A stretch of 64,000 nt of DNA from Ophiodon elongatus (GCA_016806645.1 JACSYO010000511.1:1-64000), one strand, 5' to 3'. Positions 1 through 13,968 are shown, counted from the stretch's first letter. Numbers and translations are program-made. The notes: generated by a model not told the origin, from the letters alone.

Positions 1-689
1 TTAGTTATATATCCCCCGCAGCTGTGGTCTTAACCAGTCTTGAAATGAAAATCAGAGTCTTGAGATCAGTCTCGGTCTTCAGAAAACTTTGAAGATCTCT
101 GTCTTGTCTGAAGTTCTACAAACACTTACCTAAAGTATGTACAATTTAATACTGTGCCAGATTTTGATTAAAACTGAGAATTTCTTTTTCCTTCAGGAGG
201 TACGAGATATTTTGAAAATCAGATTTTTTTAGTTATGGTATCGAAATATTTACTCAGCCCCAACAAGGAAAACTGCTACTTAAAAACTTGCAGTGCAACA
301 AAAGCTGCTCCTAGTTCCTCAACATAGAGCCAAGTCCCAAACAAACCAGTTTGGCCAAAAGGTCAATTTCAAGTTTCAAAAGGAAAAGGCCTGCATTTTG
401 TAAGGTATTATTGCTGAATTACTGCTGCTATTCTTCCTCTGCGCTTTTGTTTAGTACAAAACTGAAATGCAAGGAATTTCTACAAACTCGAACCAAAGCA
501 ACAGCTTGTTTTCAAAGGTTTCAAGTGCTACCTGAGAATGGAGTCATAGGAGTACCATAAAAGAATACTTAAGAAAGTAAAATGTGGAAATATAAAGATA
601 ATTTAAATTTTCCCCCACTTATTTCTGTGTGAATATATATATATATACATACATATGGTATGCTATTACATGGTGTTGGTTATTATTAC

Positions 690-724
<35 letters not shown>

Positions 725-1313
725 CATATATATATACATATGTTATTGCTGTATATGGTATACATAAACATATATGTTTATTACATATATATATATACAT
801 ATGTTATACATATACATATATATATATATACATATATAATATATATACATATACATATATGGTGCTACATATATATACATATACATATATTATTATATAT
901 ATGGATATATATACATACATATACATATATACATATATTATGTATATGTTATTATATATACATTATATATACATTATACATATACATATACATATACATA
1001 TATATATATACACATACATATACATATATTGTTGCCATGGCAGTACATATTACATATACATATATACATATACATTATATATATATATAAAGTATAAGGG
1101 TTATATATACATATATATATATATATATATACATATACACATGATATATATATATGTATATAGGTGTATATAAGTATATATATACACATGTATACACATG
1201 TATATATATATATGTTAAGTATGTATATGGGTATATAGGAGGTACATATATATTATTGAGCATATATTATATGTTAAGTATATATATACACAGAGAGGAG
1301 GTATATATGGAGT

Positions 1314-1356
<43 letters not shown>

Positions 1357-1440
1357 CATATATATGTATATATACACATATATATATATATATAAGATAT
1401 ATGGTATTATTACATATACAGCATAGGCATGTATATATAT

Positions 1441-1476
<36 letters not shown>

Positions 1477-1532
1477 CACATTATTGTTGGTTATATATTA
1501 ACATACATATATATACATACATATATATACAT

Positions 1533-1587
<55 letters not shown>

Positions 1588-2517
1588 CATATACATACAC
1601 ATACATATATATATATATACATATATATATATAAAAATATATATATACATATATACACACACACACACACATACATATATATATACATACATACATACAT
1701 ACACATAATTAAAGTTTTTTAGTTTTTTATTAATTGATATATTGTTATATAGCTCTTGCTATTCCTTAAAAGGCCAAGCTGTCAATCAACTGGGTTTGGG
1801 CGGGCCTTCCTGCCCAGCCTGAGAAGTCAATTCTTGCAGACATGAACAGATGCTTTGAGAAAGGTCTATCTGCAGTCTGGCAGGCTACACAACACGCCCA
1901 CTTTACTACACATCATGCCCCATGAGATAACTTCTGTGATGATGCAAATACTTATCTTAGTCCAAACTATTATACATTACATATTTATTTAAAAATAAAT
2001 AAATATTTACAGTGGGGCAAAAAATGAAAATACTTATAATCATTCTTATATAATTTGTTATCCATCTTTATAATTCAATATTTTATAATACATTCTTTTA
2101 TTTAATCCTTTATACATTTCCACATTTATTTTCTCTCTTTTTCTTTTTACAGATATATTCTTTATTATGGCACTCCTATGACTCCATACCTAAAAAGGCC
2201 TCAAGCTAAATGAGTCAGTAAAAATATTCATAGTAAACACAGATAAGTACTCATATTTGTACTGACTGTTTGCCAACCCCCCCTCCCAGGAACAGTGATT
2301 GTCCAATAATAGCTTATAGCCATAATCAGGACCGTCAAGATTTGCATTTCTCAACATGCTACGGTTGTGTTCATGGGACTAAAGAGTGATATTCGGTATT
2401 CAATAAGTTTGGGAAATAGTCATATCTTTTTTTTATAACAACCTTTCCAAAACCAAAAAACCACAAGAGCAACGGGTAAGTTAGCAGAGAGCTGTTAGTT
2501 GAGAGGTCAAGACTTAC
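1..2517. other. Gene-poor stretch: slc22a23 intron 3 with AT-rich repeat
   Basis: No coding exon was recognised. It holds the large TA/CATA microsatellite (about 630-1710) and otherwise AT-rich unique sequence. By position it is the intron after slc22a23 exon 3. Confidence 0.6.
630..1710. repeat. Compound (TA)n/(CATA)n microsatellite, about 1.1 kb
   Basis: Nearly unbroken TATATA and CATATA units, interrupted by short TATTG and GGTATA motifs and ending in (CA)n and (CATA)n. All open frames across it (Tyr/Ile repeats) are products of the repeat. Confidence 0.95.
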
Positions 2518-2672
2518 TGAGGACGTAGAGAGACAGCGTGATCCCCGCCAGGCAGAAGCCCTCGAAGAAGCGCAGGGTGCTGAACATGGGTACGTTGACG
2601 GAGAAGGCCACAGTCAGACCGAACACCAGCATGAACAGCACCGATATTATCAGCACCGGGTGGCGGCCAAAC
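2518..2672 (-). CDS. slc22a23: slc22a23 coding exon 3
   Basis: 155 nt, phase 2 in and phase 1 out. It encodes the FGRHPVL loop and helices 3-4 with FSTLRFFEGFCLAGITLSL. Acceptor ..CTCCGTAG after a pyrimidine-rich tract, donor GTAAGT. The next exon is outside the window. Confidence 0.9.
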
Positions 2673-5600
2673 CTACGGAGCAAGAAAAGAAAGAAAAAAG
2701 AGTTTTGAACTATGGACGCCTTCAACGGGAATATGTTTTTACACCCCTGTAATATATAAAGTGATATAAACTTTTATGTGGTGCAAGAACTTACCAGTCG
2801 GCAAGGATTCCAAACGTCAGGTATCCAAAGATGGATCCCACCAGGAGAGAGAACTTGGCGATGTGGACTTTCCATGCCGAGTCACACACCAGACTCCACT
2901 GTAGAAACAAATAAATTCCGGCATTAGTTACAAGAAATGTACATTGGGGTCCGCGGAATGGAAATGGCAGTGAAAGTTGATGACGAGAGGATGATACATT
3001 ATTTCACGTATTGACTGACTTATTTATGTGGCATCATCACCACTCAAACAAGGGCTTCCTTGTATTTCATCTAATATGGACATTTGACATAATACTTGAA
3101 CTTGCGACAGGCTTTTTTCTTTACCATTTTCTGACATCTTGTAGACTAATCAGAAATAATTCTGTGTTCTAAATTTTGTGCCAGCCAGAATGCCATTCTA
3201 CAGTCAAGTTTCTTTAAAGAGCTCGATGTTAAAACCATCATCACAGACTTTAGTGCTTACCTATTAGTCAGTAGGTTCAATGGTACCCAAGACAGACTTA
3301 TTTTATGTCACGAACATAACAAATTAAACAATTAAAATTGTCCACAAGTAAATGAATGTCTACGCAAAGCCCACATCCAGTATTTGACATAAAGGGCCAC
3401 CAGTAATCAACATCAGGGAGTAAATCATCTACATTTATGCCGATAATTCCCTCAGTCAACAATCACTGAGAGCTGACATTTCTTATTTTCCTTGTTACGT
3501 GTCAACATTTACATTATTAGAGGCCAACTCTGAGCTTCCTCATCTCCTTCGCCGACTGAAACTCCCAGTAGAGGGATTCCTATAGTGCAAACAATGCACT
3601 GAGCCGGCTTTTTGCAGGAATCAAGCACGCCCTTTTTTCTCCTTCTCCCCGCAGTAGCAACAAGTTGTGACACACAGACTTTGTACACAGCGCGAGTAAT
3701 GTTCGTAGAGAGAGGTGCAGCAGCAAATGTGAGGCCCGGTGGAGTGTGTGCATGTGAACGCCGATACAAAAAACTAAAAATATCGACCCAAACCTGCAAT
3801 TTGGCGACCGCTGACATCACTATTTAATGATCCTAGTTGAGTCGTGGATCCTGAGAGGAACACAAGATGAATTTCAGAGAGGAGGTGGGCATCAGGGGCC
3901 TTTCAGACAACATATGCCGCCCAGCTGTCTGCGCCCACAGAAGAAATAGTCAGGGGGCGCGGCGGCCATAGCAGGTGCCATTCTGCCTCAAGTCTCCACA
4001 ACCTATTCACCAAAACACGACCACTACAAAGACTATGGGAACATATATCGCCCTGTCACACATCATATTCATTACATGGAGCAGCTGAACCTAGTCTTAA
4101 AATACAAAGTGCAGTTTGCTCTTAAATTCTTCTCCGAGGGGGATCTAACCTCTCATAACCTCCACCATAGTGACCCGCTCCGAATGGAACGCCCCAGGAT
4201 TACCAAGAGCCACCCGGCCATCACATGACCCAGGCATGCCACTCACTTATGGTTTCAGTATCGATGTCAGCAGAGAAGAGGACAGAGGGAACCAAACAAG
4301 TTCCCGTTGCGCAATCACTGCACGACCAACTGTTTAAAAAAAAACTGACTGTGACTGTGACAAACATACTGTTCATGAAACTCTTGAGTGTGTAGGATGA
4401 CTGGACGACTGGGAGGGATGAAGCTTTGATGACTGTGGAGAACCGACATCTGCGGGTGACCACAGACAGATGACCAACTTTTGCAAAAATACCAACATAT
4501 CACATGTCACATGCCGGAGACAAAGCAGCAAGTGTCAAGTGATGTCGAAATGTGGCGCGAGATGGGCAGAGCGTGCTAGACTGTGACGACGGGACGCGTC
4601 ATTAATGCGTTTTATTTTGGCATCTGACAAATTCGTGCCTATTGTGAAACCGGGATTCTCCCCAGGGCCAACGCTCTGACCGAGTTCATGCATAATCATT
4701 AATGGCCATCCAGTAGCAAACCAAAAATATGGACAGACTTTCAGCTATAGCAAAGGAATTTCATAAAACTACATCCAGTCTAAGCTATGAGTAGAAATCC
4801 TTGCAGCTTGTCCCCCCCCTCCCTCACCCATTATCTCTGTCAGTTGCTCCCCCTGCTATGGTCTTGCTCATTTGGGAGTAATGACAAGAAGTCAGTGTAT
4901 AGAGAGCAGTTAGAAGAATATAAATCTGAAAGCCGACGGAAAATGCAGAACAATGAAGGGCCAAAAGCCCACTTAGTTAGAATCCCCGAGGCGTCCGTCG
5001 ACCTCTCTCAAATGACCGGCCACCAATGATCAGTCCACGCCGGAGAGTCTCATTAGCTCAGATGAAGACGCTCTCAACTACAGCTGCACAATTCTGCTGC
5101 ACTCGTTGAACCACAGAGCGCTGAGTGGGTGGGGTGGAGTGGGGGAGCAGGCAAGGGAGGGAGGGAGGGAGGGAGGGGGGAGGAATAAAGATTATACGAC
5201 GTAGACACGGTATATGTGAAGAGAAGGAGAGAAACCCAGTGAGTAAAGGAAGGTAAGGATAACCGGCTGAAGAGGGAGGGATAGGGATGCCGTGAGGAGA
5301 AACAAATGGAGGGACTGCTGCATAGTTACTGCCTAGCAACAGACCATCAGCGTGGCCATCAGACTCTTTCTGCCTCCAAGTGCAAGTTTTAGTACCACTG
5401 CTGCAGCACTAAAGGGTGGAAACCCTGTAATGTGCTGGTGGAGAAAAACTAAAAGGGGAGGGCAAAAGGACAAATCTATGATCTCTCTCTCTCTCTCTTC
5501 GTGGCAGTTTTGTGAACCAGGAAACAATACACGTTCATGTCTCACATTGGTGACGTATAGCCCGAGGGACTCACGGTGTGGGAGCTAGTTTACATTATCT

Positions 5601-8600
5601 AGGTGTAACCACATTTTCAAATATGCATGCCTGGCAAGTTCGCTGCTGGCAGTTGTGTTTTACTGCTGCCAACAGTGACAGATGGGGAAACAGCAAAACC
5701 TTTTATCGTCTATCTATCGTCCATTGCCTCCTTTTGTCGACAGTTAAGAACCACGAGTGCACGTCTCTGTCACCTAAGAGACCTTTTAACTGAACAACAC
5801 TCCTACAACCTGAATTCCATCGCACAGCCCCTCAAAACAAACTTGCACTATAGCCGAGAGACAACCCACAGTCTTCACCCCTCCCTTTAAAAAAAAAAGA
5901 AAAGAAAAAAAAAAACTTATCAGAAACAAGCCAGCAACACACACACACTTCTGTCACATACACATACACACATGTAGAGCCTCAACAGAGCTTTATCTTT
6001 GGGTCGCACAAGCGTCTTTCATCCCAGCTGACGCTGTGAGTGGCTGTCATTGTGAGCTGACTGGGTGTCTGTAGTGGGGTCATTGGCTTTTTCGACAGCT
6101 GAGACCGTTTCAAAGTGTCCCACACTGATCCGGGGTCTGTGGAAGGAGCCAACCAGCTGGGTAAATAGTACGAAGGGACACAGAGCCGAGGGGCCTGCGC
6201 GGGTGTTCAACTACGGTATCGTCTTCCAGATCTGTGGGTGTGCAAAGCTCCAGCACGGCGATACCGGGACCGGGCGTACCCGCCAATGTGCTGTCACAAG
6301 AGATCTGCCTTATCACTCCGAAACAATTCTCTAACCTACAAGAAAAGTTGTATCAAACTAACAGATTACTCACTCAGAGAGGGCTGAAAATAAAGGTTAT
6401 TTTGATTAGCGATTGGTCAATCTGCCCAAAGAAAAGTGGCAGATCTTCACAATGTCGAAGCTGTAACCACAGAATGGCACTTTTGCTTCAAAATGAATCA
6501 AGTCATTTTTCTGTTGATCGACTAATAAATGAATCGTTTCAACATCAACGATCAACAGAAAATCCATCGGTAACCATTCAGATAATGGATTTATCATTTT
6601 TGGTCATCTATTCAGCCAAAATGCCAAAACAATATGAGGATTTGCTGCTTTCCTCAGCGTAGTGATCATCATTTTAAGTGTAATATCGTTTGGTTTCAGC
6701 CTGTTGATCAAAAATCCATATAAGCAATCTCTAGACATCAACTTGCAGAAATTGCGACTGGCTTTTTTCTTTTTTATGACCATTTTCCAAAATCGTTTGA
6801 ACAAAAAACAGAAACAATTCCGTGTCGTAGTTTTGTACCGGCCAGAGCTGTATTCTGATTTAACACACAGGACGCGAACCTAAACAGGGAATTAGCGTCG
6901 AGGTTAATCTTTTGCCCTGAAGCCGTTCTCGGGCCACTATTTGAGGCAGGCGCGTGCAGCTGCTGCCCAACTGAACGGGAGCGGAGCCGGATAGGTTGCA
7001 GAGACTCTATCTGTCTCCGAGTGATGATACATTCTCAATTCTACGGCTCAGTCCAATTAAGACGGACCCTGAGGAGAGCTTTGCCTCAATTAGTATGGGT
7101 CTCCACATTAACCGCTCTGGCTCCTTCACCGCCACCTCGACCTCCTCCGGCTCAGCCGAAGACATCTTGAGGGTAAAAAAAGAAGAAGCATTGAGCCAGC
7201 AACGTGCGACCGGTTCTGGAGGCAAAACCTACGTTGTCCGCGATACGGAGGGTTGACAGAGCGACATGGGGTCAGAGTGTGTTGGTACATTTCGAAGGCG
7301 TTGGCACTCTGCTCTGCTCTTCTGGGATCGAGTGTCAGATAGCCGAGCCCGGTCATGTGCGGTTATGCCCGTGCAATGCAAACACGGGGAGAAAATGCCA
7401 AGTCATCACTCCCTGCTGTAGTGTCACATCCTGGTTTCTGTGCTGCTCGTGGAGGGGAAAAGGGGCCTTGGAAGTGTAAAAGACAGGTTGTCAAAAGAGA
7501 CAGGGGGTGGGGTGGTGGGTGGGGTGGTGAGGGGGGTGGGGGGTGGGGGGGTGATAACAAGTGGGGGTTGTCAAATCCGCTTCAATTTTGGCTCCGATTC
7601 GGGGGTTGGTCCCCGTGCCATCTGGTTCAATTTCTCCTGACGTCGACCTTGTCGGAGTGCAGGCTGCATTGGTCGGGGAAGACGAGATACTTTTACCAAC
7701 TGCTCGGCCCCGTCGCTGATCTGCAGTGGTGGTAGTGTCAACATGACATTCTCCGTATGCGTGCAAAGGCAATACAAATATTAGCATCTACAGGTTAGCA
7801 CCAGCATGAGGAGAGCGAAAAGCCTTCAGATCGGACACTTCTTCTCTTCCATTTTGATTTTTTTTCTTCTTTTTACCCATGAGAGAACTAACATTTTTCT
7901 GATTGTTAGTAAGACGGTTCCACCCAATGGATTTCCCCAACATATGACTTCATAAATCAGCTGCAGGTTGAGAGTATTTTGACCGCCTGGCGTCCATAAA
8001 AAACTTTTTATCAGCCTGGCTTTAGTTCATGCAACCCCGCCCTCCCCCCAAATTACCCAGAGGACAGTAAATTAAATCAAGACTTAAACTGACCCCCTGG
8101 CTGAATTGGAATGCCACAGTTGCATTTTATTTTGCTTTGTGCAAACGGGAACATTATCAGCTAATAAACAGATGGGCTGTTGGCATCAGAGCGGACGCGA
8201 GCCCAGGAGGCCACAACCCCCTTCCTGCAGCACGGAGACGCTGTCGAAGCCCGGGCCTCGGATCAAAACTCTTCCCGATGAGCCTTTTTGGATTCTGGTA
8301 ACGTGTGCCTGAACTCTTCGGACAGTGATGACGTTGCAGATTAAGATGAAATTCATTGTTCTCTAAAAAAGAAAAGGTGTTAAGAGTCTTGATTGTACTC
8401 TGTGAAAAGTGTCTTTGTTCTGAAGATGTAATCACACCGTCCCGTCAATACTGATGGCAAGTTTACTCATAGAGCCCTGTGGATCAGGTTTTCATCTTGA
8501 TATCAGCAGCATGCATGCAGCATTGACAATGGGAGAAGAGCTGATATGCATAATGAGATCAAAATAAAATAAATAAACCTTCCTCCTCCAGTTAGCAGAC

Positions 8601-8688
8601 CCACTGTGATGACTGTGGGCCTACTGCATGCTGCTGTCTCCTCAGCCTGGCCCGTGCAGATAGGAACATATCACGATGCAATGGTGGG

Positions 8689-8733
<45 letters not shown>

Positions 8734-9125
8734 CGTGTAAAGACTTCACATTAACACTAAAAAGTGCCCGGAATGAAAAGCTATAGGCAAATGTCACCAG
8801 TGTTTGGCTAAGGCAGCGATGGGGGCGGGTGATGTTTGGCCAGGTATGGGGTTGCATTAGTCTAAAGTTGTGCACTAATGACCTTTGCTCCAAATAAAAA
8901 AAAATAAAAAAGGGACTCCACGTCTATTACGTCCATTACAACAACAGAATCCCACTCAGCCCCTGGCACTTTTTGTTTGCCCGAAGCGCTGGTGGTGGTG
9001 TCTCTCTGCCAAAGGTCACACTTTGTGTCAGCTGCTGCGATGACTCACTCACTCACTCACTGTCAGCACGATCTCTCACACACACGCGCACACACACACA
9101 CGCACGCGCACACACACACACACAC

Positions 9126-9195
<70 letters not shown>

Positions 9196-9981
9196 CCTTC
9201 CACCTCCAATGTGAGCCCAATCCGCGGATCCCTACAGAATAGAAATGACTCAATGCCAGAAGGGCCCACTGTGGAGAAATGCACGGCCCAATGGAGGCGC
9301 AACCACAACCGCGATCTAGAAGCTGTCAAATGTTTTTTTGCCGACGTCATTTTTATAAAAGCTGCTGCTGCTTGAGTTAGATTTTTTTTGTTGTTGTCGT
9401 GTTGATAACGTAAATCGATCCCAACAGGATTGGGGCGGGTGTCGGGTATCACGCATGCATAAAGCGTACAAAATGATGGAAAGGATCTCCACCACCCCCT
9501 CCACCTCCCCTCCACCCCCCTCCTGGAGAGAGGGACCGCTTACCTTGGTGACCACGTTCTGTGCAAGCCCCGTGTGCAGCTCGAAGGTCCACTCGCTGCA
9601 GCCACACTGCGCGTTGGCCGTGTCGTTGTGGCTGCCGTAACTCCCGTTGTCATAGACGTACGCCGGCCGCGCGCTGATGTTCTTCGGACCGTCCGACAGC
9701 GAGGAGCGGCTCGCGGTGCGGTTCGTCAGGTTGGCCAGCGGCTGGACGCATGTGTTGTTCGGCTGCGCCAGGAGGAAATTGTTCGAGTACTGGCTGAAGC
9801 CGATGAACAACGCCGGGATCCATGTCAGCACGATCAGCTGTTTCTGGTACCTCCCGAACCCCCCGAGAAACGGCAGCACGGAGCCGTCGATGCGCGTCAG
9901 CAGCTCCTGCGACGCGGTTTCGGGGGACACGAAGCCGTTCTCGGGCTGGTGGTCCTCCGTGTCGAGCTGCACCACGGCCAT
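2518..9981 (-). CDS. slc22a23: Solute carrier family 22 member 23 (partial, first three coding exons)
   Basis: Orphan member of the SLC22 organic ion transporter family (major facilitator superfamily), expected in the plasma membrane; substrate not established. Coding exons on the minus strand are 9981-9544, 2898-2795 and 2672-2518, with phases 0, 2 and 1 joining cleanly. Seen in the product: the DGSVLPFLGG segment, then the first membrane helix around LIVLTWIPALFIGFSQ, an extracellular loop rich in N-glycosylation sequons and Cys (residues about 75-140), then AWKVHIAKFSLLVG and the FGRHPVL loop, which corresponds to the conserved MFS loop between helices 2 and 3, and FSTLRFFEGFCLAGI. These match SLC22A23 better than the other SLC22 members I know. 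The start is the ATG at 9981: an in-frame stop lies at 10069-10071 and no earlier in-frame ATG exists. Remaining exons lie beyond the left edge. Neighbour dsp is on the opposite strand, so the two are divergent. Confidence 0.9.
2795..2898 (-). CDS. slc22a23: slc22a23 coding exon 2
   Basis: 104 nt, phase 0 in and phase 2 out. It encodes WSLVCDSAWKVHIAKF... up to ...GILAD plus two bases of Trp. This is the conserved helix 2 region. Acceptor ..TTTCTACAG, donor GTAAG. Confidence 0.9.
6390..6860. repeat. Teleost interspersed repeat remnant
   Basis: Contains degenerate GATTAA/GATCGACTAAT-type and ATCAACAGAAAATCC-like motifs plus an AGCCAAAATGCCAAA segment, which I recognise from a very common fish interspersed repeat. 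A shorter related fragment (the TTTTTCTT..CCATTTTC..GACAT region) is near 3100-3200. The family was assigned from memory of its consensus, not by search. Confidence 0.5.
8691..8738. repeat. (GT)n microsatellite
   Basis: About 24 GT units in slc22a23 intron 1, with a GC interruption at the end. Confidence 0.95.
9077..9192. repeat. (CA)n microsatellite with CG interruptions
   Basis: About 115 bases of CA repeats broken by CGCGCA and CGCACGCG units in slc22a23 intron 1. It creates spurious Thr/His ORFs on both strands. Confidence 0.95.
9544..9981 (-). CDS. slc22a23: slc22a23 coding exon 1
   Basis: Encodes residues 1-146, ending ...QNVVTK with donor GTAAGC (plus-strand gcttac at 9538-9543). Contains the acidic N-terminus, helix 1 and the glycosylated first loop. 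The initiator context has G at -3 and G at +4. The surrounding sequence is GC-rich, as for a CpG-type promoter. Confidence 0.9.
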
Positions 9982-10390
9982 CGCGGTTCCGCCGAGAGAT
10001 GCCTCCTCCGTTGTGCCTGCGAAGCCGGTGGTTTGCAGTGCTACCCCCCCTGTCGACTCCACAATGCGTCAGTGCCCCCAGCTCCGGCGGTGAAAGCCGT
10101 GCGCAGTCAATCACTGGAGTGGAAATAAGACGCACCTCTTTATTATCAGGAAGCACTTCCCTTCGTCTGCCACCAAAGAGAGAGAAAAAAAAATAGAAAC
10201 CCCGTGCGGGACTCGGTGCGGGCTCACGTTCCGGAACAAAGGCAGGGGGGTTAGGAGCGGCTGGCGAGGGGGGGAACTCTCTCGTGGTCCTTCCCGTCGT
10301 GTCTCAATCAATCCCCGGCGTCTCTGTCGGTCAGCTGCGGCGGCGGAGCCCGAGGAAGTGGTTCCCGAGGGAGCCACAGGTAGACACACC
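9982..10390 (-). promoter_or_regulatory. slc22a23: slc22a23 5' untranslated/promoter region
   Basis: GC- and CpG-rich sequence directly upstream of the slc22a23 start codon, with an in-frame stop at 10069-10071. It looks like the 5' UTR and CpG-type promoter. No TATA box was recognised and the transcription start cannot be set from sequence alone. Confidence 0.5.
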
Positions 10391-11236
10391 TGCCCATGAG
10401 GCTGCGTGCTGCTGCCTCGACCCCAACATGGCCACCTGTAACCGCTGGTGACATCAAAATGCTCACTTTGAGTAGAGCAAGTCAGCTACTGTGGGGGCGA
10501 AAAAACAATATTATAGTTCCTTATAATATATTCAAAAAAATCAAAAAAAAATCGGTAAAGACACTGGTAGCCTACTTTTTTTTGTTTTGTTTGCATATTT
10601 GTTTAAATGAACACACAGTGTTCTCATAGTAGGCCACATATATTTTGCAACCATTATGTGTGTGTTATTTAATAACAGAATAAAAACAAATCCCATAGTA
10701 ACCGTTGTTACACATAGTCTTTCTTTTTCTTTTTCCTTTTTCTTTTTTGTGGCTGTTATTGTTGTTGAGAAATTGGAATGCCAAACATTTTTTTGCAAGA
10801 AAGTCACAAGATCCAATATTTTGGGTTCTTCCAAGGGACACTGACCCAGAATATTGGAGATGAAAGATAAATAAGTAATACAAAGGTTCGAAACGCTCAG
10901 TAGGCTACAGATGTCCTATCACTGGGGGGCAGGGGAAGAGGAGGAGGAGAAGGAGGAACTAGCTCTGCCTCCGCCCAGTTCTGTAGCAAACAATACATAA
11001 CAAAAAAACATGCCACTTCTACTTTAGCTTCCAGCAAAGGTAAATAATAAAAAAAAGATAACGACTCTTTATACAAGTTGTAATGACAGATGTGAGCAGA
11101 AGCCTCTGGAACCCGGGACAATGAGTCCCGTCTGTTGTGTGGGGAGAGCACAGGGAGCAGCATTTAAAGGGCTATGGTCTTGACTGAGTATCAACGTTGT
11201 GTTTTTCTTGTCATTGATTGGAGGCTTGTGCCTGGT

Positions 11237-11735
11237 GGCAGTGGTGCTATGTAACTATTTACTCAAGTACAATTTTGAGGTATACTTGTACTTTATTGGC
11301 GCATTTCCATTTCATGCTCATCTATATGTTTTTTACTCCACGAAGCTTCAGCTACTCGTGACTTATGCAGATTCAGATTAATAAAACAAAACATAAATCA
11401 ACGAATAAAATGTGATATATTGGTGTACGTTAAGTCACCCAGCAGTGTATATAAAGTAAAAAAAAAATAGCTCTACCTTTACCGGCTGCAACATTTCAGT
11501 GATGTAAACATGAATGCAATCAATAATTATAATCTATAATTATAAACCAGTCACATAATATATGCTAATCTGAAATGGGTCATTTCGACAGAATCAGTAT
11601 GTTTAGTTTTGTATATTAGTATATTGCGACACAAATATGTTTGTACTTTTACTTGAGTGCAATTTTGAATGCAGGACTTGATATTTTTTACTAAAATAAA
11701 AAAGATCTTTATTCCACCAGTGACTGGTGGTAAAA
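11237..11735. repeat. Teleost interspersed repeat (TTTACTCAAGTACAATTTTGAGG type)
   Basis: The left end carries the ACTATTTACTCAAGTACAA motif followed by a TTTTGAGGTATACTTGTACTTTATT-like segment. The right end carries GAATGCAGGACTTGATAT and TTATTCCACCAGTGACTGG. Both ends match a repeat very common in fish genomes. A second copy is in dsp intron 17. Confidence 0.65.
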
Positions 11736-13522
11736 AAAAAATCCCTTTCTCACTTTATAATAAGCCAACAGGTCTGCAGTTATAAATATCAGTAGACCTA
11801 AGTTATTAATGATGAGGTTCTTACCAAGTCTGGAGTTGTAAATGTTAATTGGTACTTATTAAATGGATTTTGTTCCAGATGGTCTTCAGCTCTCTCCCAG
11901 CAGCTGAGCTAAACGTTGAGGGGTCTGATGAAGGGAATAAACTAAAGACACAGTGATGCCGGAGAAGGACAAACACCAGCCGACTGATTTTTCATCCCAA
12001 CCTGGCAACACACGGCGTTCCCTTATTAATCTATAAAGCATTAATAAATAATGTATAACCTATCAATAAAGCCGTAGCTTATTGACCTTTTATAAAGTGT
12101 GCCCTGTTTGGAAAGAGGGTCCATTCTTTATAGCAACACATTAGGTTGACATTATCTGCTCTGATGCACATTTTAATAAACAACTTTGATTTAATCCGTA
12201 TCAAATAAGATCATTATTTATTTTAATATTTTATAACCTCTTGCATTTCACTGAAATTCCACCACTGGTTTTCGCAAGACATATAATCCAAAATAATAGA
12301 GTTTTATAAATATAATAAGACACACTTGGTTGCAAAACTAAACTTAACACTTAATTATAGTCTTACATACATTTTGTTCAATTATTAATATCACTCTGAT
12401 TTAACCTGAACACAGATGTCTTTGAATTCAATATTTTTTGTGCTGTAACGCTCATTGTGAATGATTATATGGAAGCCTCATGGGATTAACTGGAGGATGA
12501 TTTATGAAAACAAAAGAGTATTGGTCAGGTTTGATTTACACTCATATGGCTAGAGCCTTTATTTATCTGACTCCTACTTGTTTAGCAATGCTTCACCCTC
12601 CTGGCCATAACGTGCTAGTACATTTTTATTTATTTATTTTCTCGCTCAAGGTGTTGAGTCATGCACATTTCCTTTTTTATTACTTTCTCGAAGATCTGCA
12701 AGGGAAGACATTTGATTTGGACTATTTGACAATTAATTAATTAATTAAAAATAAAATATATTTTTTCAATTATTATTATTATTTGAAGAAAAAAAAAAAC
12801 AATTGTGACACATTACATTGAATTTTGATGTGACATTTACCATAAACAATCAACACTAGCTAGTAGTGTGTGCATTGCCAACATGGTAATATGTTGGATC
12901 CTGAAGGGCCCCAGGCAGGATGCGTGAGGGCCCCTGCTGTCCTGCAGTCAGTGTCTTCTGTCTGGTTACACACTCATGCCCCCTGCTGGCAGACTGGAGC
13001 AACAGCACCACTGTTTTGTTCATTGCAGCATTTTGCAGCCTATTTATTTGAAAGGTTATGGTTTTTTTTCTCACATTTGTGAAGCTAAAGTGTGTGTGTG
13101 TGGAGGGGGGTGGGGGGGGGTATTTTAGTGTTGAAAATAGGTTTAAAATCAGAATAAATGACCGGATATATGTGTTATATTAATTTACCTTACAACGTGC
13201 TGAATGAATTATAAATTGACTTTTCCTGTTTCTCCTTCGCTTCTCTATTATCTGAAAGGTAACAATACAAAAAACATTAATGACCAGGTCTATTTTACCT
13301 GCTTCATTTACAAATCTGCCACTCAGACAATGCTTTCTGTGGCAGTGTGTGCAGAATAAATAAATGTGGCTGTGGGCCAACAGAAACCGGTTGACTGTTG
13401 TACCTTCATATTATCTCACTGGGCTGTTTGTTATCCATGCAAACCTGCTTGTCCCTCCCTAGAAACCAACGCAGGTGTGTCCGGGACACGCCCCAGACTA
13501 TGCTATGTGGGAGGATAGGTAG

Positions 13523-13523
<1 letters not shown>

Positions 13524-13596
<73 letters not shown>

Positions 13597-13599
13597 GTC
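13524..13599. repeat. (GT)n microsatellite
   Basis: About 37 GT units in intergenic sequence. Confidence 0.95.
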
Positions 13600-13916
13600 T
13601 CATAAACCGACTGGTGACACGTGAGGTATAAAACTGAAGAAGAAAAAAAAAAAAATCCACAGGTGTAACTGCAGCTTTCAGTGACCGTGACAGTGACCGT
13701 GTTTGTCTATGTAAAAGATTTGTGGATATAGACCGTATCCCAACGTATTGTGATTAACACAACAAAGAATCCTTTCTCCGCATATAACTATGCTTCTTTT
13801 CTTTTTTTTCATGTTGGTTTCAAAGTCCAAGAGTCCACTGCTGTGTGATATATTACTTTGGGATTAGTATCAACTTATTAAAACAATAAACTGGTGGGCA
13901 GCATGAATAGAGATGG

Positions 13917-13968
13917 ACACACACACACTGTTGCGTACACACAAACACACACACACACACACACACAG
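13917..13968. repeat. (CA)n microsatellite
   Basis: Interrupted CA repeat in intergenic sequence. Confidence 0.9.

Larger units (their letters stand above)
2899..9543 (-). other. slc22a23: slc22a23 intron 1 (6.6 kb)
   Basis: No exon was recognised between coding exons 1 and 2. It contains interspersed repeat remnants (about 3100-3200 and 6390-6860), a G-rich tract (about 7500-7555), and (GT)n and (CA)n microsatellites at 8691 and 9077. Confidence 0.7.

Noticed and set aside
629..1722. Long ORFs of Tyr/Ile/His repeats on both strands
   Set aside because: They are translations of the TA/CATA microsatellite, with no conserved protein content.
10060..10062. GTG-initiated extension of slc22a23 (26 residues longer)
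   Set aside because: The codon is GTG, not ATG, with an in-frame stop just upstream. The first ATG at 9981 has a good context.
9574..10196. Plus-strand ORFs of 120-180 residues
   Set aside because: Antisense shadows of the GC-rich slc22a23 exon 1.
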